A stretch of 64,000 bases of DNA from Methylomonas methanica (GCF_001644035.1 NZ_LUUG01000117.1:1-64000); one strand, 5' to 3'; positions 20,089-29,981 are shown, counted from the first letter of the stretch. The notes: a model not told the origin generated them from the sequence alone. Translations and numbers: made by a program.

Positions 20089-22733
20089 GTCGGTTTTTTC
20101 ATAGTTTTAATGGCCGAATGATTCTGGCTGTTGTCGGTATTCATTTGCTGTTGGTGCCAGTGTTGTTGTTTGGCATTTATCGGGTGATTAAGCCCAGTTT
20201 GGAAGCGCAGTTTGTCAATTACGTCAGGTCCGATGCTTTGTTATTCAGCAATCTGGTCACGCCGCGGCTGGAGCATAGCAAGGCCGGCGAATTGCAAGGC
20301 TTGTTAGGCGAGTTTCTGTTGAACGGCCGTTTGGCGTTTGCGGAAATTGCCACCGAGCGCGGCAATATTCGCGCGGACATCGAGCTCAATGCCCAGCAGC
20401 AATTTCAGGAAGATTTTTTCTTCGGCGAGCACGACGACGATATTTATTTTTTAGCCGTGCCGATTCTGAATCCGGAAGACGGCTCGCTGGCGATGTTAAG
20501 GCTGGGATACGACGAACGGCAGATTCAACGCGACATTGCCACTATCTATCAGCGTAGCGCCTATTTTGTCGCGGTTTACATGGGCTTGACCCTATTGGTG
20601 GTTGGCCTGTTCGGGCGCAAACTGGTCATGCCGCTGGAACGTTTACGTGACGAAGCCGAACAAATCGCCGCCGGCAATCACACCGGGCAATTTAATTCCG
20701 GCACCAAGATTACCGAAGTGGCGGCGTTGGCGGAGCATCTGGAAAAAATGCGTCAAGCCTTGCTTTCCGCCCGTGACGCGGCGTTGCAGGCGGCCGGGGC
20801 GAAGAGCGAGTTCCTGGCGAATATGAGCCATGAAATCCGCACGCCGATGAACGGTATCATTGGCATGATAGGCCTGGCCTTGCGTACCGAACTTACCCCG
20901 CAGCAGCGCGAGTTTCTGGGGATGGCGAACAGCTCGGCGGATGCTTTGCTGCGTATCGTTAACGATATTCTGGATTTTTCCAAAATCGAGGCCCGTAAAC
21001 TCGAGCTTGACCATGCGCCCTTTAAAGTCCGCGAGAGTCTTGGTGATACGTTAAAGTTACTGGCCGGCCATGCCCACGAAAAAGACTTGGAGTTAATGCT
21101 GCGCATCGACCCGGAAACCCCGGACGATTTGCTTGGCGACGTTGGCCGTTTGAATCAGGTTATTATCAATTTGGTCGGCAATGCCATCAAATTTACCCAG
21201 CACGGCGAAATCGTGGTGCAGGTCAAACCTGAATCGGTCGACGAAAACAAAGTCTGCCTGCAAATTGCGGTTAGCGATACGGGCATTGGCATTTCGCCGG
21301 ATAAACAACAGCTTATTTTTGAAGCCTTCGCGCAAATAGACGCTTCTTCGACGCGGAAATTCGGCGGCACCGGTTTGGGTTTGTCGATTTCCTCGCGGCT
21401 GGTCGAATTGATGGGCGGGCGTCTGTCGCTGGAAAGCGAGGAACATAAAGGCAGTACTTTTTTCTTTACCGCCGTGTTTGACAGGCACACTAAAAGCGAG
21501 GTTGATGCACCCTTTCAACCGCTGATCGACGTCAAAAATCTTCCGGTGTTGATCGTGGACGACAATGCCATCAATTTACGGGTGTTCTCGGAAATCTTGA
21601 ACCATTGGGGCATGCGCCCCACCACTGTCGATAGCGGTGACGCGGCTATCGCCGCATTGCGGAACATGGCGGAAACCGGTGAAGCCTATGCCTTGATTCT
21701 ACTCGATGCGATGATGCCGATCATGGACGGTTTCATGGTGGCGCAAGCCATCAGAGAAGATCAACGCTTCGAGCCGGTGACCATCATGATGTTGTCGTCA
21801 GCCGACCGTCCTGACGATTGCGAACGCTGCCACGATTTGGGCATTAATCTGTACGTGCGTAAACCCGTCAAACATTCCGAGTTATGGAATGCCATTCAAT
21901 CGGCGTTGGGTAAATCCGCCAAAGCCTCTGAAGCCTCGCCAACAGTATTGGCCGAGCCGCCTCGTAAATTAAAAATTTTGTTGGCGGAAGATAATCCGGT
22001 TAACCAATACATGGCAGTAGTGTTGCTGGAAGAACGCGGCCATACCGTAAAGGTGGCCAACAACGGACAGGAAGTGCTGGATATACTGGCGACCGATACC
22101 TTGTTCGATTTGATCTTGATGGATGTACAGATGCCGGTAATGGACGGCTTTCAGGCTACCGAAGCGATTCGGGCCGGAGAGCGCGAGACCGGCAAACGTA
22201 TGCGCATTATCGCGATGACCGCACACGCCTTGAAAGGCGATAAGGAACGCTGTTTAGCCGTCGGTATGGACGATTACATCGCCAAACCGGTGCAAGAACA
22301 GGATTTGTTGGCAATGGTGGAGTGCTGGAATATGGCGGGAACAGAACAAGCGGACAACAACAGCGTAGCGTCTGCGCTATTGGCCGAGCCGGCGCTGGAT
22401 TGGCAACAAGCCTTAAACCGGGTGCGCGGCAGACAGCAGATGTTGTGCAAAATGATGACCTTGTTCCAGGAGCAGTCCACACCGTTGTTGAACGACATGG
22501 CGGATGCGATACAGCGGCAGGATGCGGATTTATTGCGACTATCCGCGCATACGCTAAAAAGCTCGGCCAACAGTATCGGTGCATTCCCGTTCGGCAAGAT
22601 CGCCCAGCAGCTGGAGACGATGGGCCACGAAGCCGCTTTTGTCGATGCGGCCGCCAGTTACGAGTTACTGCAACAAGCTAGCATCCGGTTGGAGCCGGCT
22701 ATTCAGGACTATTTGCACGAGTTTCAGGAATAA
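20085..22733 (+). CDS. Hybrid sensor histidine kinase, HAMP-HisKA-HATPase-REC-REC-Hpt (882 aa)
   Basis: An inner-membrane sensor with helices at about 12-34 and 165-187 flanking a periplasmic domain of some 130 residues. Then come HAMP, HisKA with H249 in MSHEIRTPMNGIIGM, HATPase (GGTGLGLSIS), a first receiver with D541, a second receiver with D680 and a C-terminal Hpt domain with H822 (SAHTLKSSANSIGA). All relay residues are present, so it can carry a full BarA/ArcB-like His-Asp-His relay. It is ATGA-coupled to the PBP-like gene, implying that protein is its periplasmic partner. The likely output is the regulator gene 44 bases downstream. Confidence 0.92.
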   Translation: MSRFFHSFNGRMILAVVGIHLLLVPVLLFGIYRVIKPSLEAQFVNYVRSDALLFSNLVTPRLEHSKAGELQGLLGEFLLNGRLAFAEIATERGNIRADIELNAQQQFQEDFFFGEHDDDIYFLAVPILNPEDGSLAMLRLGYDERQIQRDIATIYQRSAYFVAVYMGLTLLVVGLFGRKLVMPLERLRDEAEQIAAGNHTGQFNSGTKITEVAALAEHLEKMRQALLSARDAALQAAGAKSEFLANMSHEIRTPMNGIIGMIGLALRTELTPQQREFLGMANSSADALLRIVNDILDFSKIEARKLELDHAPFKVRESLGDTLKLLAGHAHEKDLELMLRIDPETPDDLLGDVGRLNQVIINLVGNAIKFTQHGEIVVQVKPESVDENKVCLQIAVSDTGIGISPDKQQLIFEAFAQIDASSTRKFGGTGLGLSISSRLVELMGGRLSLESEEHKGSTFFFTAVFDRHTKSEVDAPFQPLIDVKNLPVLIVDDNAINLRVFSEILNHWGMRPTTVDSGDAAIAALRNMAETGEAYALILLDAMMPIMDGFMVAQAIREDQRFEPVTIMMLSSADRPDDCERCHDLGINLYVRKPVKHSELWNAIQSALGKSAKASEASPTVLAEPPRKLKILLAEDNPVNQYMAVVLLEERGHTVKVANNGQEVLDILATDTLFDLILMDVQMPVMDGFQATEAIRAGERETGKRMRIIAMTAHALKGDKERCLAVGMDDYIAKPVQEQDLLAMVECWNMAGTEQADNNSVASALLAEPALDWQQALNRVRGRQQMLCKMMTLFQEQSTPLLNDMADAIQRQDADLLRLSAHTLKSSANSIGAFPFGKIAQQLETMGHEAAFVDAAASYELLQQASIRLEPAIQDYLHEFQE

Positions 22734-22777
22734 TGCTGCCGCCGATGTTTTGGATAGGTTAAGTTAAGGAGAAATGC

Positions 22778-24562
22778 ATGACTCATAAACGCCAGCGCGA
22801 GAAACCGTTAATTTTGATGCTGGACGACAATCCGGTCAACCTGGAAGAATTGGCGGGCTTGGTCGATGAAGCCGGATTTGACGTGCTGCGCGCGGAAACC
22901 GGGGAAGTGGCTTTAGTACAAGCCGTGGCGCAGTTACCCGATCTGATTTTGCTGGATGTACTGATGCCCGGCATGGACGGCTTTACCGTCTGCCAGACCC
23001 TGAAAACCATTCCGACGACTCGCGATATTCCGGTGTTGTTCATGACGGCCTTGGCGGATACCGCCGATAAGTTAAAAGGTTTTCAAGTGGGAGCGGTCGA
23101 TTACATCACCAAGCCGTTTCAATACGAAGAAGTGCTCGCCCGCGTGCAAACTCATCTGACCCTGCAAAAGTTGAAGTTGGAGTTGCAAGAAAAAGAGCAG
23201 CGCCTGTCGCGGATTTTCGAGAATGCGATGGACGCTATTTTGACGCTGGACGAAGCTGGGCGGATTACTTTGTTCAACGCTGCGGCGGAACAGATGTTTC
23301 GCTGTAAAGCGGCCGACAACATCGGCCGGGCGGTGGATCGATTTTTGTCGCCCGAGCTATACAAAACCCTGACGAATTTTCGCAACGGCGTGCCTGCGGA
23401 GCAAGCGATCTGGGTCTCGGAAGGCATGAGCGCGGTGCGCGCCGATGAGAGCACTTTCCCTATCGAAGCCACCATCTCCCGCGTGGAAGCCATCGGCCAG
23501 AAGCTTTATATTCTGATACTGCGTGACATCAACGAACGCAAAGCCCGGCAACAGGCGGAAGCGGAATGCAATACCTTGCGGGGCATTAATCTGTATCTAC
23601 AAGAAGAAGTGTTGGCCAGCCGCGACGGAGAGGAATTGATCGGCAACTCCCCGGCATTGCATCAAGCCATGGATTTGGTGAGACAGGTTGCCAATACTGA
23701 CGCGACCGTATTGATCACCGGCGAGACCGGTACCGGTAAGGAGTTGATCGCCCGGGCGATTCACAATCTCAGTGCCCGCAAAGACAAAACCTTGGTGAAA
23801 TTGAATTGTGCGACGATCCCGGAAAATCTGGCGGAAAGCGAGTTGTTCGGTCACGAAAAAGGCTCGTTTACCGGGGCGATTGCCCGCAAATTGGGTCGTT
23901 TCGAACTAGCAAACGGCGGCACCTTGTTTCTGGATGAAATCGGCGAATTGCCGCTGGAGATGCAGGCTAAGTTACTGCGGGTACTACAGGAAGGCGAGTT
24001 CGAGCGGGTGGGCGGCACCCAAACCCTGACCTGTAATGTACGGGTCATCGCCGCCACCCACCGGGATTTGGCGCAGTTTTCGCAGCAGGGTAAATTCCGG
24101 GCCGACTTGTATTACCGTCTGAATGTGTTTCCCATCAATTTGCCGCCTTTGCGTGAGCGCAAGGAAGATGTGCCGTTTTTGGTTAAACATTTCATCGATA
24201 AGTACGCGGCAAAATTCGGCAAGAAAATCCAATCGATTCCGGAACGGATGATGGCCGATCTGCAAAGCTATTTCTGGCCCGGCAATATTCGCGAGCTGCA
24301 ACATATCATCGAACGCGCGGTAATTTTAACCAAGGGCAGTCAGCTAGCAGCCGTCGATTGCGTGAATGTAATGGGTGCCGGCGCGCCCACCGCCGCGCCG
24401 ATAGTCACCCTGGACGAAGCCGAGCGCGCGCATATTCTGAAAGCGCTGGAAGCGACGTCCTGGCGTATCGCCGGCAATCAGGGCGCCGCGAAGATTTTGG
24501 GCGTGCCATCCACGACCTTGCGGTCGCGGATGGAAAAGCTGGGGATCAGTAAACCGGCCTGA
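22778..24562 (+). CDS. NtrC/FhlA-like regulator, REC-PAS-AAA+-HTH (594 aa)
   Basis: A receiver domain (D60 in LLDVLMPGMDGF) is followed by a PAS domain (about 145-255, RIFENAMDAILTLDEAGRI), a sigma-54-interacting AAA+ domain with [28 protein letters not shown] and a loop reading GSFTGA in place of GAFTGA, then a Fis-type HTH (GNQGAAKILGVPSTTLRSRM). It has an AAGGAG ribosome site. It probably activates sigma-54 promoters in response to the kinase. The Ala-to-Ser change in the loop is found in some active family members, so activity is likely but not certain. Confidence 0.92.
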   Translation: MTHKRQREKPLILMLDDNPVNLEELAGLVDEAGFDVLRAETGEVALVQAVAQLPDLILLDVLMPGMDGFTVCQTLKTIPTTRDIPVLFMTALADTADKLKGFQVGAVDYITKPFQYEEVLARVQTHLTLQKLKLELQEKEQRLSRIFENAMDAILTLDEAGRITLFNAAAEQMFRCKAADNIGRAVDRFLSPELYKTLTNFRNGVPAEQAIWVSEGMSAVRADESTFPIEATISRVEAIGQKLYILILRDINERKARQQAEAECNTLRGINLYLQEEVLASRDGEELIGNSPALHQAMDLVRQVANTDATVLITGETGTGKELIARAIHNLSARKDKTLVKLNCATIPENLAESELFGHEKGSFTGAIARKLGRFELANGGTLFLDEIGELPLEMQAKLLRVLQEGEFERVGGTQTLTCNVRVIAATHRDLAQFSQQGKFRADLYYRLNVFPINLPPLRERKEDVPFLVKHFIDKYAAKFGKKIQSIPERMMADLQSYFWPGNIRELQHIIERAVILTKGSQLAAVDCVNVMGAGAPTAAPIVTLDEAERAHILKALEATSWRIAGNQGAAKILGVPSTTLRSRMEKLGISKPA

Positions 24563-24568
24563 GTCAGG

Positions 24569-25195
24569 CTAGTTTTCAAAGACATCCACGCCTTTCGGCG
24601 CTTTGAAATTAAACAGGGCCTCGTCCAGCTTGGGATTGAGCTGAATGTTGGAAAAATAAATCCGGGTTAATTGCCCGAAATTGTCGCTCAGTTCCATGCC
24701 GCCCAACTGGTTGCCGTTCAGGCCGATCAGGATGTATTTAAAACCGCTTTCTTCGTTCTTAGGCGACAGCTTCACCCAGTTCATCCCATCATCCTCCTTG
24801 CCTTGCTCCTGTAGGGTAAACTTTTCCTCTATATCCACATCGCCGGTCAGCAACAGGGCGGGAGTAGAACCCAGCGAGTCGTCGAGCTGCTTTACCGTCA
24901 CTTGTTCCAGATCGGCATCGTAAAACCAGACTTTACCGGCATTCGACACAATTTCCTGCACAAATGGTTTTTGGTAGTTCCAGCGAAACTTACCGGGGCG
25001 GCTCAGGTAAAACTTGCCGAAGCTGTTTTGCGCGGGACGGCCGCTTTTATCGAAACTGATTTGCTTGAAATCCGCCGTCAAGGACGCGCTGCCGGCTAAA
25101 AAACTTTTCAGCCGGGCAATCGGCGCATCGTCGGCCCAGACTGAAGAGGTGGTAGCGATCAGGAAAATCAGAGCAAAAATGTGTTTAAGAAACAT
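24569..25195 (-). CDS. lolA: Outer-membrane lipoprotein carrier LolA (208 aa)
   Basis: A periplasmic chaperone carrying lipoproteins from LolCDE to LolB. A signal peptide ending WADD is followed by LolA features: LTADFKQISFDKSGRPAQNSFGKF, SRPGKFRWNYQKPF, and WFYDADLEQVTVKQ. It starts two bases after the mrcB stop, so both are probably one transcript. It is convergent with the AAA+ regulator, six bases apart. Confidence 0.94.
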   Translation of the reverse strand: MFLKHIFALIFLIATTSSVWADDAPIARLKSFLAGSASLTADFKQISFDKSGRPAQNSFGKFYLSRPGKFRWNYQKPFVQEIVSNAGKVWFYDADLEQVTVKQLDDSLGSTPALLLTGDVDIEEKFTLQEQGKEDDGMNWVKLSPKNEESGFKYILIGLNGNQLGGMELSDNFGQLTRIYFSNIQLNPKLDEALFNFKAPKGVDVFEN

Positions 25196-25197
25196 AG

Positions 25198-27525
25198 TTA
25201 AAAAGGGTTCAGGTTATTAAGCCAGCTTTCGCCGGATTCCGGGCTTGCTCCGCAGTCGGCAAACTGGCTGGGCGCCGAGCCGTCCACGAAAGGCATTAAT
25301 TTAGCGCCGGGGCAGCCTTCATTGCTGAGCAAGCCGCTGGCAGTGTCTATCCAGGTCATCTGCACGTTATCGGGCGGTACCAGACTGACCGGCTTTTTCG
25401 ACACTTGCCGCATCAGCTCGGACCAGATTTGCAAGGCACCGGTTCCACCGGTCAAGCCGGTGGGTTTGTTGTCGTCGCGGCCAACCCAGACTACGGACAG
25501 AAAGTCGCCGCTAAAACCGGCAAACCAGCTATCGCGCAGTTGATTGGTGGTGCCAGTTTTGCCGACTAAGGCCATGTTTTGCGGTAGATAGTTATAAGCT
25601 GAATGACCGGTGCCGGCGTACATCACTTCCTGCAAAATGGTATTGGTGATAAAGCTGGCCGCCGGATCGACGGCTTGACGCACGGTAAACGGATAACTCT
25701 GTAAAGCTTTGCCATCGGCAGCGTTTACCGCGCGGATCGAACGCAGAGGGGTCGCATAGCCGTCGCCGGCCAGGGTTTGATATAGCTGCGTAACTTCCAG
25801 CGGGGTCAGCGGTTGCGCGCCCAGCAGGAAGGAGGGGAACAAATCCACCGGCCGGCTGACGCCCATGCTTTTTAAGGTGTTAGCAACTTTGGCCAAGCCA
25901 ATGTCCATGCCTATCCGCACCGTCGCCATATTGTAGGAGTGTGCCAGGGCTTTATGCAGAGGCACGACGCCGTGTTCCTGATTGTCGTAATTGTCCGGCG
26001 ACCAGGTTTTGCCTCTTTCGGCCGGAATTTCCAGGCGGGTGTCGCTGACAGGCGTGGCGATGGTGTAGCGGTCCGGATATTCCAGTGCAGTCAAATAGAC
26101 TACCGGCTTGATCAAAGAGCCTATCGGCCGTACCGCATCCAACGCGCGATTGAAACCGGTATCCTCGGCGTCGCGCCCGCCGGCCAGCGCGACGATCTCG
26201 CCGCTGTCGCGGCGGGTAACGATGGCGGCGGTTTCCAGATCGTTACTTTTCGGACTTCTCTCCAGCTGTTTCAGTTTGGCGGCGATGGATTTTTCCAGCG
26301 TGTCTTGAATGCGGGTGTCCAAGGTTGTGACGATGCGCAAGCCTTCCGAGGTTAAATCGTCTTCTTTATATTCCTGCTTCAATTGGCGTTTGACCAAATC
26401 GATAAAACCCGGATAGCGATTGGCCGACCGATGAATCACAGTCGCAACACCTATGGGTTGTTTTTTGGCTTCGCTCACTTGCTGTGCGTCGATAAAACCT
26501 TCAGTGTGCATCGCGTCCAGCACGATGTTGCGGCGCTCCAGGGTGTGCTCGGGATTGCGGCGTGGATCGTATTCGGACGGTCCGCGCACCAGAGCCACCA
26601 AAGTGGCGACTTGATGCAGATTCAGGGTTTTTAAGGACTGGCCAAAATAGAATTCGCTGGCCAAACCAAAGCCATGTACCGCGCTGGCACCGTCCTGGCC
26701 AAGGAAGATTTCATTCAAATAAGCTTCCAGAATTTCGTCCTTGCTGTACCGGTATTCCAGAATAAAGGACATTAACGCTTCCTTGAGTTTGCGGCGCAAA
26801 GTACGTTTAGGATTCAGGAAAAAGTTTTTCACCAATTGCTGGGTGATGGTGCTGCCGCCCTGCACCATGCCGCCGGCTTTCACGTTCGACCACATGGCGC
26901 GGACGATGCCTTTCGGCGAGATGCCGAAATGGTTGTAAAAGTCTTTGTCTTCGGTAGACAGTAGGCCTTGCACCAGGGTTTGCGGCGCTTCGTCCAACTT
27001 GATCAGAATTCGGTCTTCCTTGCGGGTCGGATAAAAGCTGCCGATTTGTACCGGGTCCATACGCACGATGGCCAAGCTCTCGCCGGTGCCGGAGTCAGTA
27101 ATGCTGGCGATGCCGCCGCTAGTGAAACTAACGCTGATTTTGCGGCTTTCCTGGGGGGTATTGCCAAAGTTGAAGGCGCGGGTACGGATGTTGATCTGGC
27201 CGCCCTTGACGAAATAAGAGCCTTCGCCGGCCAATTGATAATCCTGACGATAATGCAATTCCAGCAATAAGTCTTCCAGATTTTTGCTGGAAATTTCGTA
27301 ACCGGCGTACAGCTCGACAGGGCTGGCATACACGCGAGCCGGAATAGACCAACGCTTGCCCTCGAATTGCTCGCGTACCGTGTAATCTAGGTAGCTGACA
27401 TAAGCCGCCAGTACAAAAGCCGCTATTAAGAACAGCGAAACAAGCGCGCGTTTCAGCCATGATGCTTGGGGTTTCGATTTTCTGCGTCTAACGGTCGATT
27501 TGCTGCTTCTGGGTCGTCTGGCCAT
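25198..27525 (-). CDS. mrcB: Penicillin-binding protein 1B (775 aa)
   Basis: A bifunctional class A PBP. It has a basic cytoplasmic tail, one membrane helix (ALVSLFLIAAFVLAAYVSYL), a UB2H-like domain, a glycosyltransferase domain with catalytic Glu in LLSTEDKDFYNHFG and GGSTITQQLVKNFFL, and a transpeptidase domain with SLIKPV (SxxK), SYN (SxN) and KTGTTNQLRDSWFAG (KTG). The ATG at 27525 (MARRPRSS) is chosen over 27555; neither has a clear ribosome site. lolA follows immediately. Confidence 0.93.
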   Translation of the reverse strand: MARRPRSSKSTVRRRKSKPQASWLKRALVSLFLIAAFVLAAYVSYLDYTVREQFEGKRWSIPARVYASPVELYAGYEISSKNLEDLLLELHYRQDYQLAGEGSYFVKGGQINIRTRAFNFGNTPQESRKISVSFTSGGIASITDSGTGESLAIVRMDPVQIGSFYPTRKEDRILIKLDEAPQTLVQGLLSTEDKDFYNHFGISPKGIVRAMWSNVKAGGMVQGGSTITQQLVKNFFLNPKRTLRRKLKEALMSFILEYRYSKDEILEAYLNEIFLGQDGASAVHGFGLASEFYFGQSLKTLNLHQVATLVALVRGPSEYDPRRNPEHTLERRNIVLDAMHTEGFIDAQQVSEAKKQPIGVATVIHRSANRYPGFIDLVKRQLKQEYKEDDLTSEGLRIVTTLDTRIQDTLEKSIAAKLKQLERSPKSNDLETAAIVTRRDSGEIVALAGGRDAEDTGFNRALDAVRPIGSLIKPVVYLTALEYPDRYTIATPVSDTRLEIPAERGKTWSPDNYDNQEHGVVPLHKALAHSYNMATVRIGMDIGLAKVANTLKSMGVSRPVDLFPSFLLGAQPLTPLEVTQLYQTLAGDGYATPLRSIRAVNAADGKALQSYPFTVRQAVDPAASFITNTILQEVMYAGTGHSAYNYLPQNMALVGKTGTTNQLRDSWFAGFSGDFLSVVWVGRDDNKPTGLTGGTGALQIWSELMRQVSKKPVSLVPPDNVQMTWIDTASGLLSNEGCPGAKLMPFVDGSAPSQFADCGASPESGESWLNNLNPF

Positions 27526-27686
27526 TAAGTCGGTATCTGATCTCGCCACCGGCATTTAGCGGCGGCTGTGTGTGAATGGGGCGAAAATTGCACCCGCTGG
27601 TTCGGCGCAATTCATTTAACTTGTTATTATCTAATAAAATGAGTACTTCCGCACAGATTGCTGGAGTTATTGAGGAGGATAGGCGA

Positions 27687-28928
27687 GTGCTGATAGTGAA
27701 ACTGTTTCCGGAATGGTCGACCCAGCTACCGTCGATACTGATGCGTTTCGGCTTGGCGCTGCTGCTATCGCTGACGATAACGCCGGCTGTCGGCGCCGTC
27801 GAAAACCGGGTCGATATCGAAGCCTTTGTGCGTGACGGTTGTCCGCATTGCGAACAAGCTGAACAGTTTTTGGCGATTTTAAAAGGTGAGCAACCCGACA
27901 TAAGGATCGTCATTCGCAATATCTCGCAAACGCCAACCGCCTTGGAACGATTGCAACAGATTAGCGAATCCCGGCAAGCCGGGCCAATCAGATTGCCGAC
28001 ATTTCTAGTGCGGGGCGAATATATCGTCGGCTATTCCGAAGAAGCCGGCAGTGGCGGTTTGATTCGTAATGCCTTGCGTGCCGGTGCGCGGCAAGTTGAA
28101 GCGTCCGACGCGGAGGCCGGCAGTTGCGAAGTGCAGGTCAGCGAATCTTGCGATGTGCCGGTTAGCCAGCCAGCCGCGCCCGAATCGGACGTGTTTGCCG
28201 TGAACTTATTCGGCAGACGCATCGGTCTTGACGAGGTCGGCTTACCGGCCTTTACGCTGGCCATGGGTTTGCTAGATGGTTTTAATCCGTGCTCGATGTG
28301 GGTATTGATTCTGATGATTTCGATGCTGGCGCCTATGCAAAATCGGCCCAGAATGTTGGCGGTGGCCGGGGCTTTTGTGGTGGTGGAAGGGCTGGCTTAC
28401 TTTGTTTTTATGGCTGCCTGGTTGAATTTGTTTTTGTTGATAGGCTTATCGCGGGCCTCGGAATTGGTTATTGCCGGCATTGCCCTGTTGGCCGGCGCGA
28501 TCAATCTGAAAGATTTTTGGGCGTTTGGCGTGGGTGTGTCCCTATCGATTCCCGCCTCCGCCAAACCCGGCATCTACAACCGGATTCGGCGGATCCTGCA
28601 AGCCGAAAATCTGGCGGGTGCAATGCTGGGTGCCGTGGTATTGGCCTTGCTGGTGCAGATTGTCGAGTTACTGTGTACGTCCGGGTTTCCGGCTCTTTAC
28701 ACCCGCATCCTCACCTTGCGGGAATTAAGCGGGCTGGACTATTACGGCTACTTATTGCTGTACAATCTGGCTTATATGTTGGATGACGTCATAGTGCTGG
28801 GTGTGGGCGTCGTCACTTTGAGTCAACATCGCTTGCAGGAAAAAGAAGGCCGTTGGCTGAAATTGCTCAGCGGTTTGGTGATGGTGGGCTTGGGGCTGTA
28901 TTTAATTTTGCGGGGTTTAGTCGAGTAG
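27687..28928 (+). CDS. Thioredoxin-like domain fused to a DsbD/CcdA-like membrane domain (413 aa)
   Basis: A signal peptide (about 16-37) leads to a periplasmic thioredoxin/glutaredoxin-like domain with CPHC (C52, C55) and the cis-Pro region IRLPTFLV, then a short Cys-bearing linker (SCEVQVSESC). A six- or seven-helix membrane domain follows with paired cysteines in GFNPCSMWVL and ELLCTSGFPALYT, the layout of CcdA/DsbD electron carriers. It likely moves reducing power across the inner membrane to periplasmic thiols. The GTG at 27687 with GAGGAG at 27672-27677 is preferred to upstream starts. It is divergent from mrcB. Confidence 0.85.
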   Translation: MLIVKLFPEWSTQLPSILMRFGLALLLSLTITPAVGAVENRVDIEAFVRDGCPHCEQAEQFLAILKGEQPDIRIVIRNISQTPTALERLQQISESRQAGPIRLPTFLVRGEYIVGYSEEAGSGGLIRNALRAGARQVEASDAEAGSCEVQVSESCDVPVSQPAAPESDVFAVNLFGRRIGLDEVGLPAFTLAMGLLDGFNPCSMWVLILMISMLAPMQNRPRMLAVAGAFVVVEGLAYFVFMAAWLNLFLLIGLSRASELVIAGIALLAGAINLKDFWAFGVGVSLSIPASAKPGIYNRIRRILQAENLAGAMLGAVVLALLVQIVELLCTSGFPALYTRILTLRELSGLDYYGYLLLYNLAYMLDDVIVLGVGVVTLSQHRLQEKEGRWLKLLSGLVMVGLGLYLILRGLVE

Positions 28929-29017
28929 ATGGGGGTATTGCCGGCGGGCCGCCGTTTGACATCGGCATGCTTTCATACTATCACTTGCCTTAAAACCGAA
29001 ACGATCTAGGAGAATTC

Positions 29018-29287
29018 GTGATTGATAACAAGCGCAGGCACCCGCGCCTAAAGCATCGTGCCAAAATCAGAATGACGGTGCCGGCTTCAGCAGTGGCTGT
29101 GGTTGTGGATATGCGGGACTTTTCCGAAACAGGCTTGTTTTTACTCTGTGCCAACGAATTAATTCCGCCGATTGGCGCGCTAGTGGAAGTACAAACCACC
29201 GAATTCGACGATGCGCCGATACAAACGGCTATTGTGGTAAGGGTAGAGCCGGACGTGGGGTTTGGCCTGGAGTTTGCGCCGCGTTGA
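29018..29287 (+). CDS. PilZ domain protein (89 aa)
   Basis: A single PilZ domain, a cyclic-di-GMP receptor fold. The RRHPR start (RxxxR-type motif, RRHPRLKHR) and the second motif DFSETG (D/NxSxxG) are both present, so nucleotide binding is likely. GTG start at 29018 with AGGAG upstream. No partner domain. It is convergent with the SprA-like gene, whose stop lies immediately after. Likely roles are motility or polysaccharide control. Confidence 0.88.
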   Translation: MIDNKRRHPRLKHRAKIRMTVPASAVAVVVDMRDFSETGLFLLCANELIPPIGALVEVQTTEFDDAPIQTAIVVRVEPDVGFGLEFAPR

Positions 29288-29809
29288 TCAGGCGGTCAGG
29301 TCTATAAGCTCGCCGTTACGGCTGGGTTGTTTTTGCGAATTTAACAATTCCCCGCGGGCTTTATTAGCCATTGCCGCAGCCTTGGCGGCGATGCTTTGAT
29401 CCGGGCCTGACGGACTGGCCGGTGCTAATGCTGCACGGCGGATGGTGTCGGCTTTACGCAGAGTCGCTTCCGGGTCTCCGGCAACCTCCGAGACATCAAT
29501 ATTCACTTCACCGCCGGTAGCGTAACGTTGACCATCCGGCCCCGTCACAAAAGTAAAACGCGCACCACTGACGGCGATACCGCCGGCAGCACTTAAATGA
29601 GCTTGTTCGTGAGCTCGAACTTCCTGGTCGCGGGCTTTAAGCTCGGCAATTTGGCTTAGCTGTTCCGGACTATATTGGCCGGATTGGGCGCTTCCGCTTT
29701 TCGCGGTTTGGGGGATGGGTTCGACAGACGCTGCTTCGCCGGTCGCGGCTGGGCTGCGGGCGGTCAGCCGATATAGCGAGGTTTGATTGGAAGAGGCGGT
29801 GACCAGCAT
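29288..29809 (-). CDS. Putative metalloprotease-like protein, SprA-related family (173 aa)
   Basis: The central motif VRAHEQAHLSAAGG (HExxH-like, here HEQAH) and GPDGQRYATGGEVNIDVSEV are the hallmarks of the SprA-related / CJM1_0395 family, annotated as putative metalloproteases. The N- and C-terminal thirds are low complexity. The true activity of the family is not established. It stands alone, convergent with the PilZ gene. Confidence 0.8.
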   Translation of the reverse strand: MLVTASSNQTSLYRLTARSPAATGEAASVEPIPQTAKSGSAQSGQYSPEQLSQIAELKARDQEVRAHEQAHLSAAGGIAVSGARFTFVTGPDGQRYATGGEVNIDVSEVAGDPEATLRKADTIRRAALAPASPSGPDQSIAAKAAAMANKARGELLNSQKQPSRNGELIDLTA

Positions 29810-29953
29810 TTTGGGCCTCGAGCGGATTCTGTTAACTGGTTCTAAGAATACACCTTGACTTCATTCGAGTTCAAGTCTTAGACGCATATTTAGCCTGAGT
29901 TGTGGTGGTAGGCGCGACTGTGGAAGTCTTGCCTATTTTTTACTGCCTGGGGC

Positions 29954-29981
29954 CGTCATTCTCGCTGATGCGGGAATCCAA
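29954..29981. repeat. Partial copy of a dispersed CGTCATTC...GCGGGAATCC element
   Basis: CGTCATTCTCGCTGATGCGGGAATCC resembles the common bacterial intergenic element seen more fully at 53041-53128. The inner palindrome (CTCGC...GCGGG) is degenerate. It lies in the gap between the SprA-like gene and queG. Confidence 0.45.
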
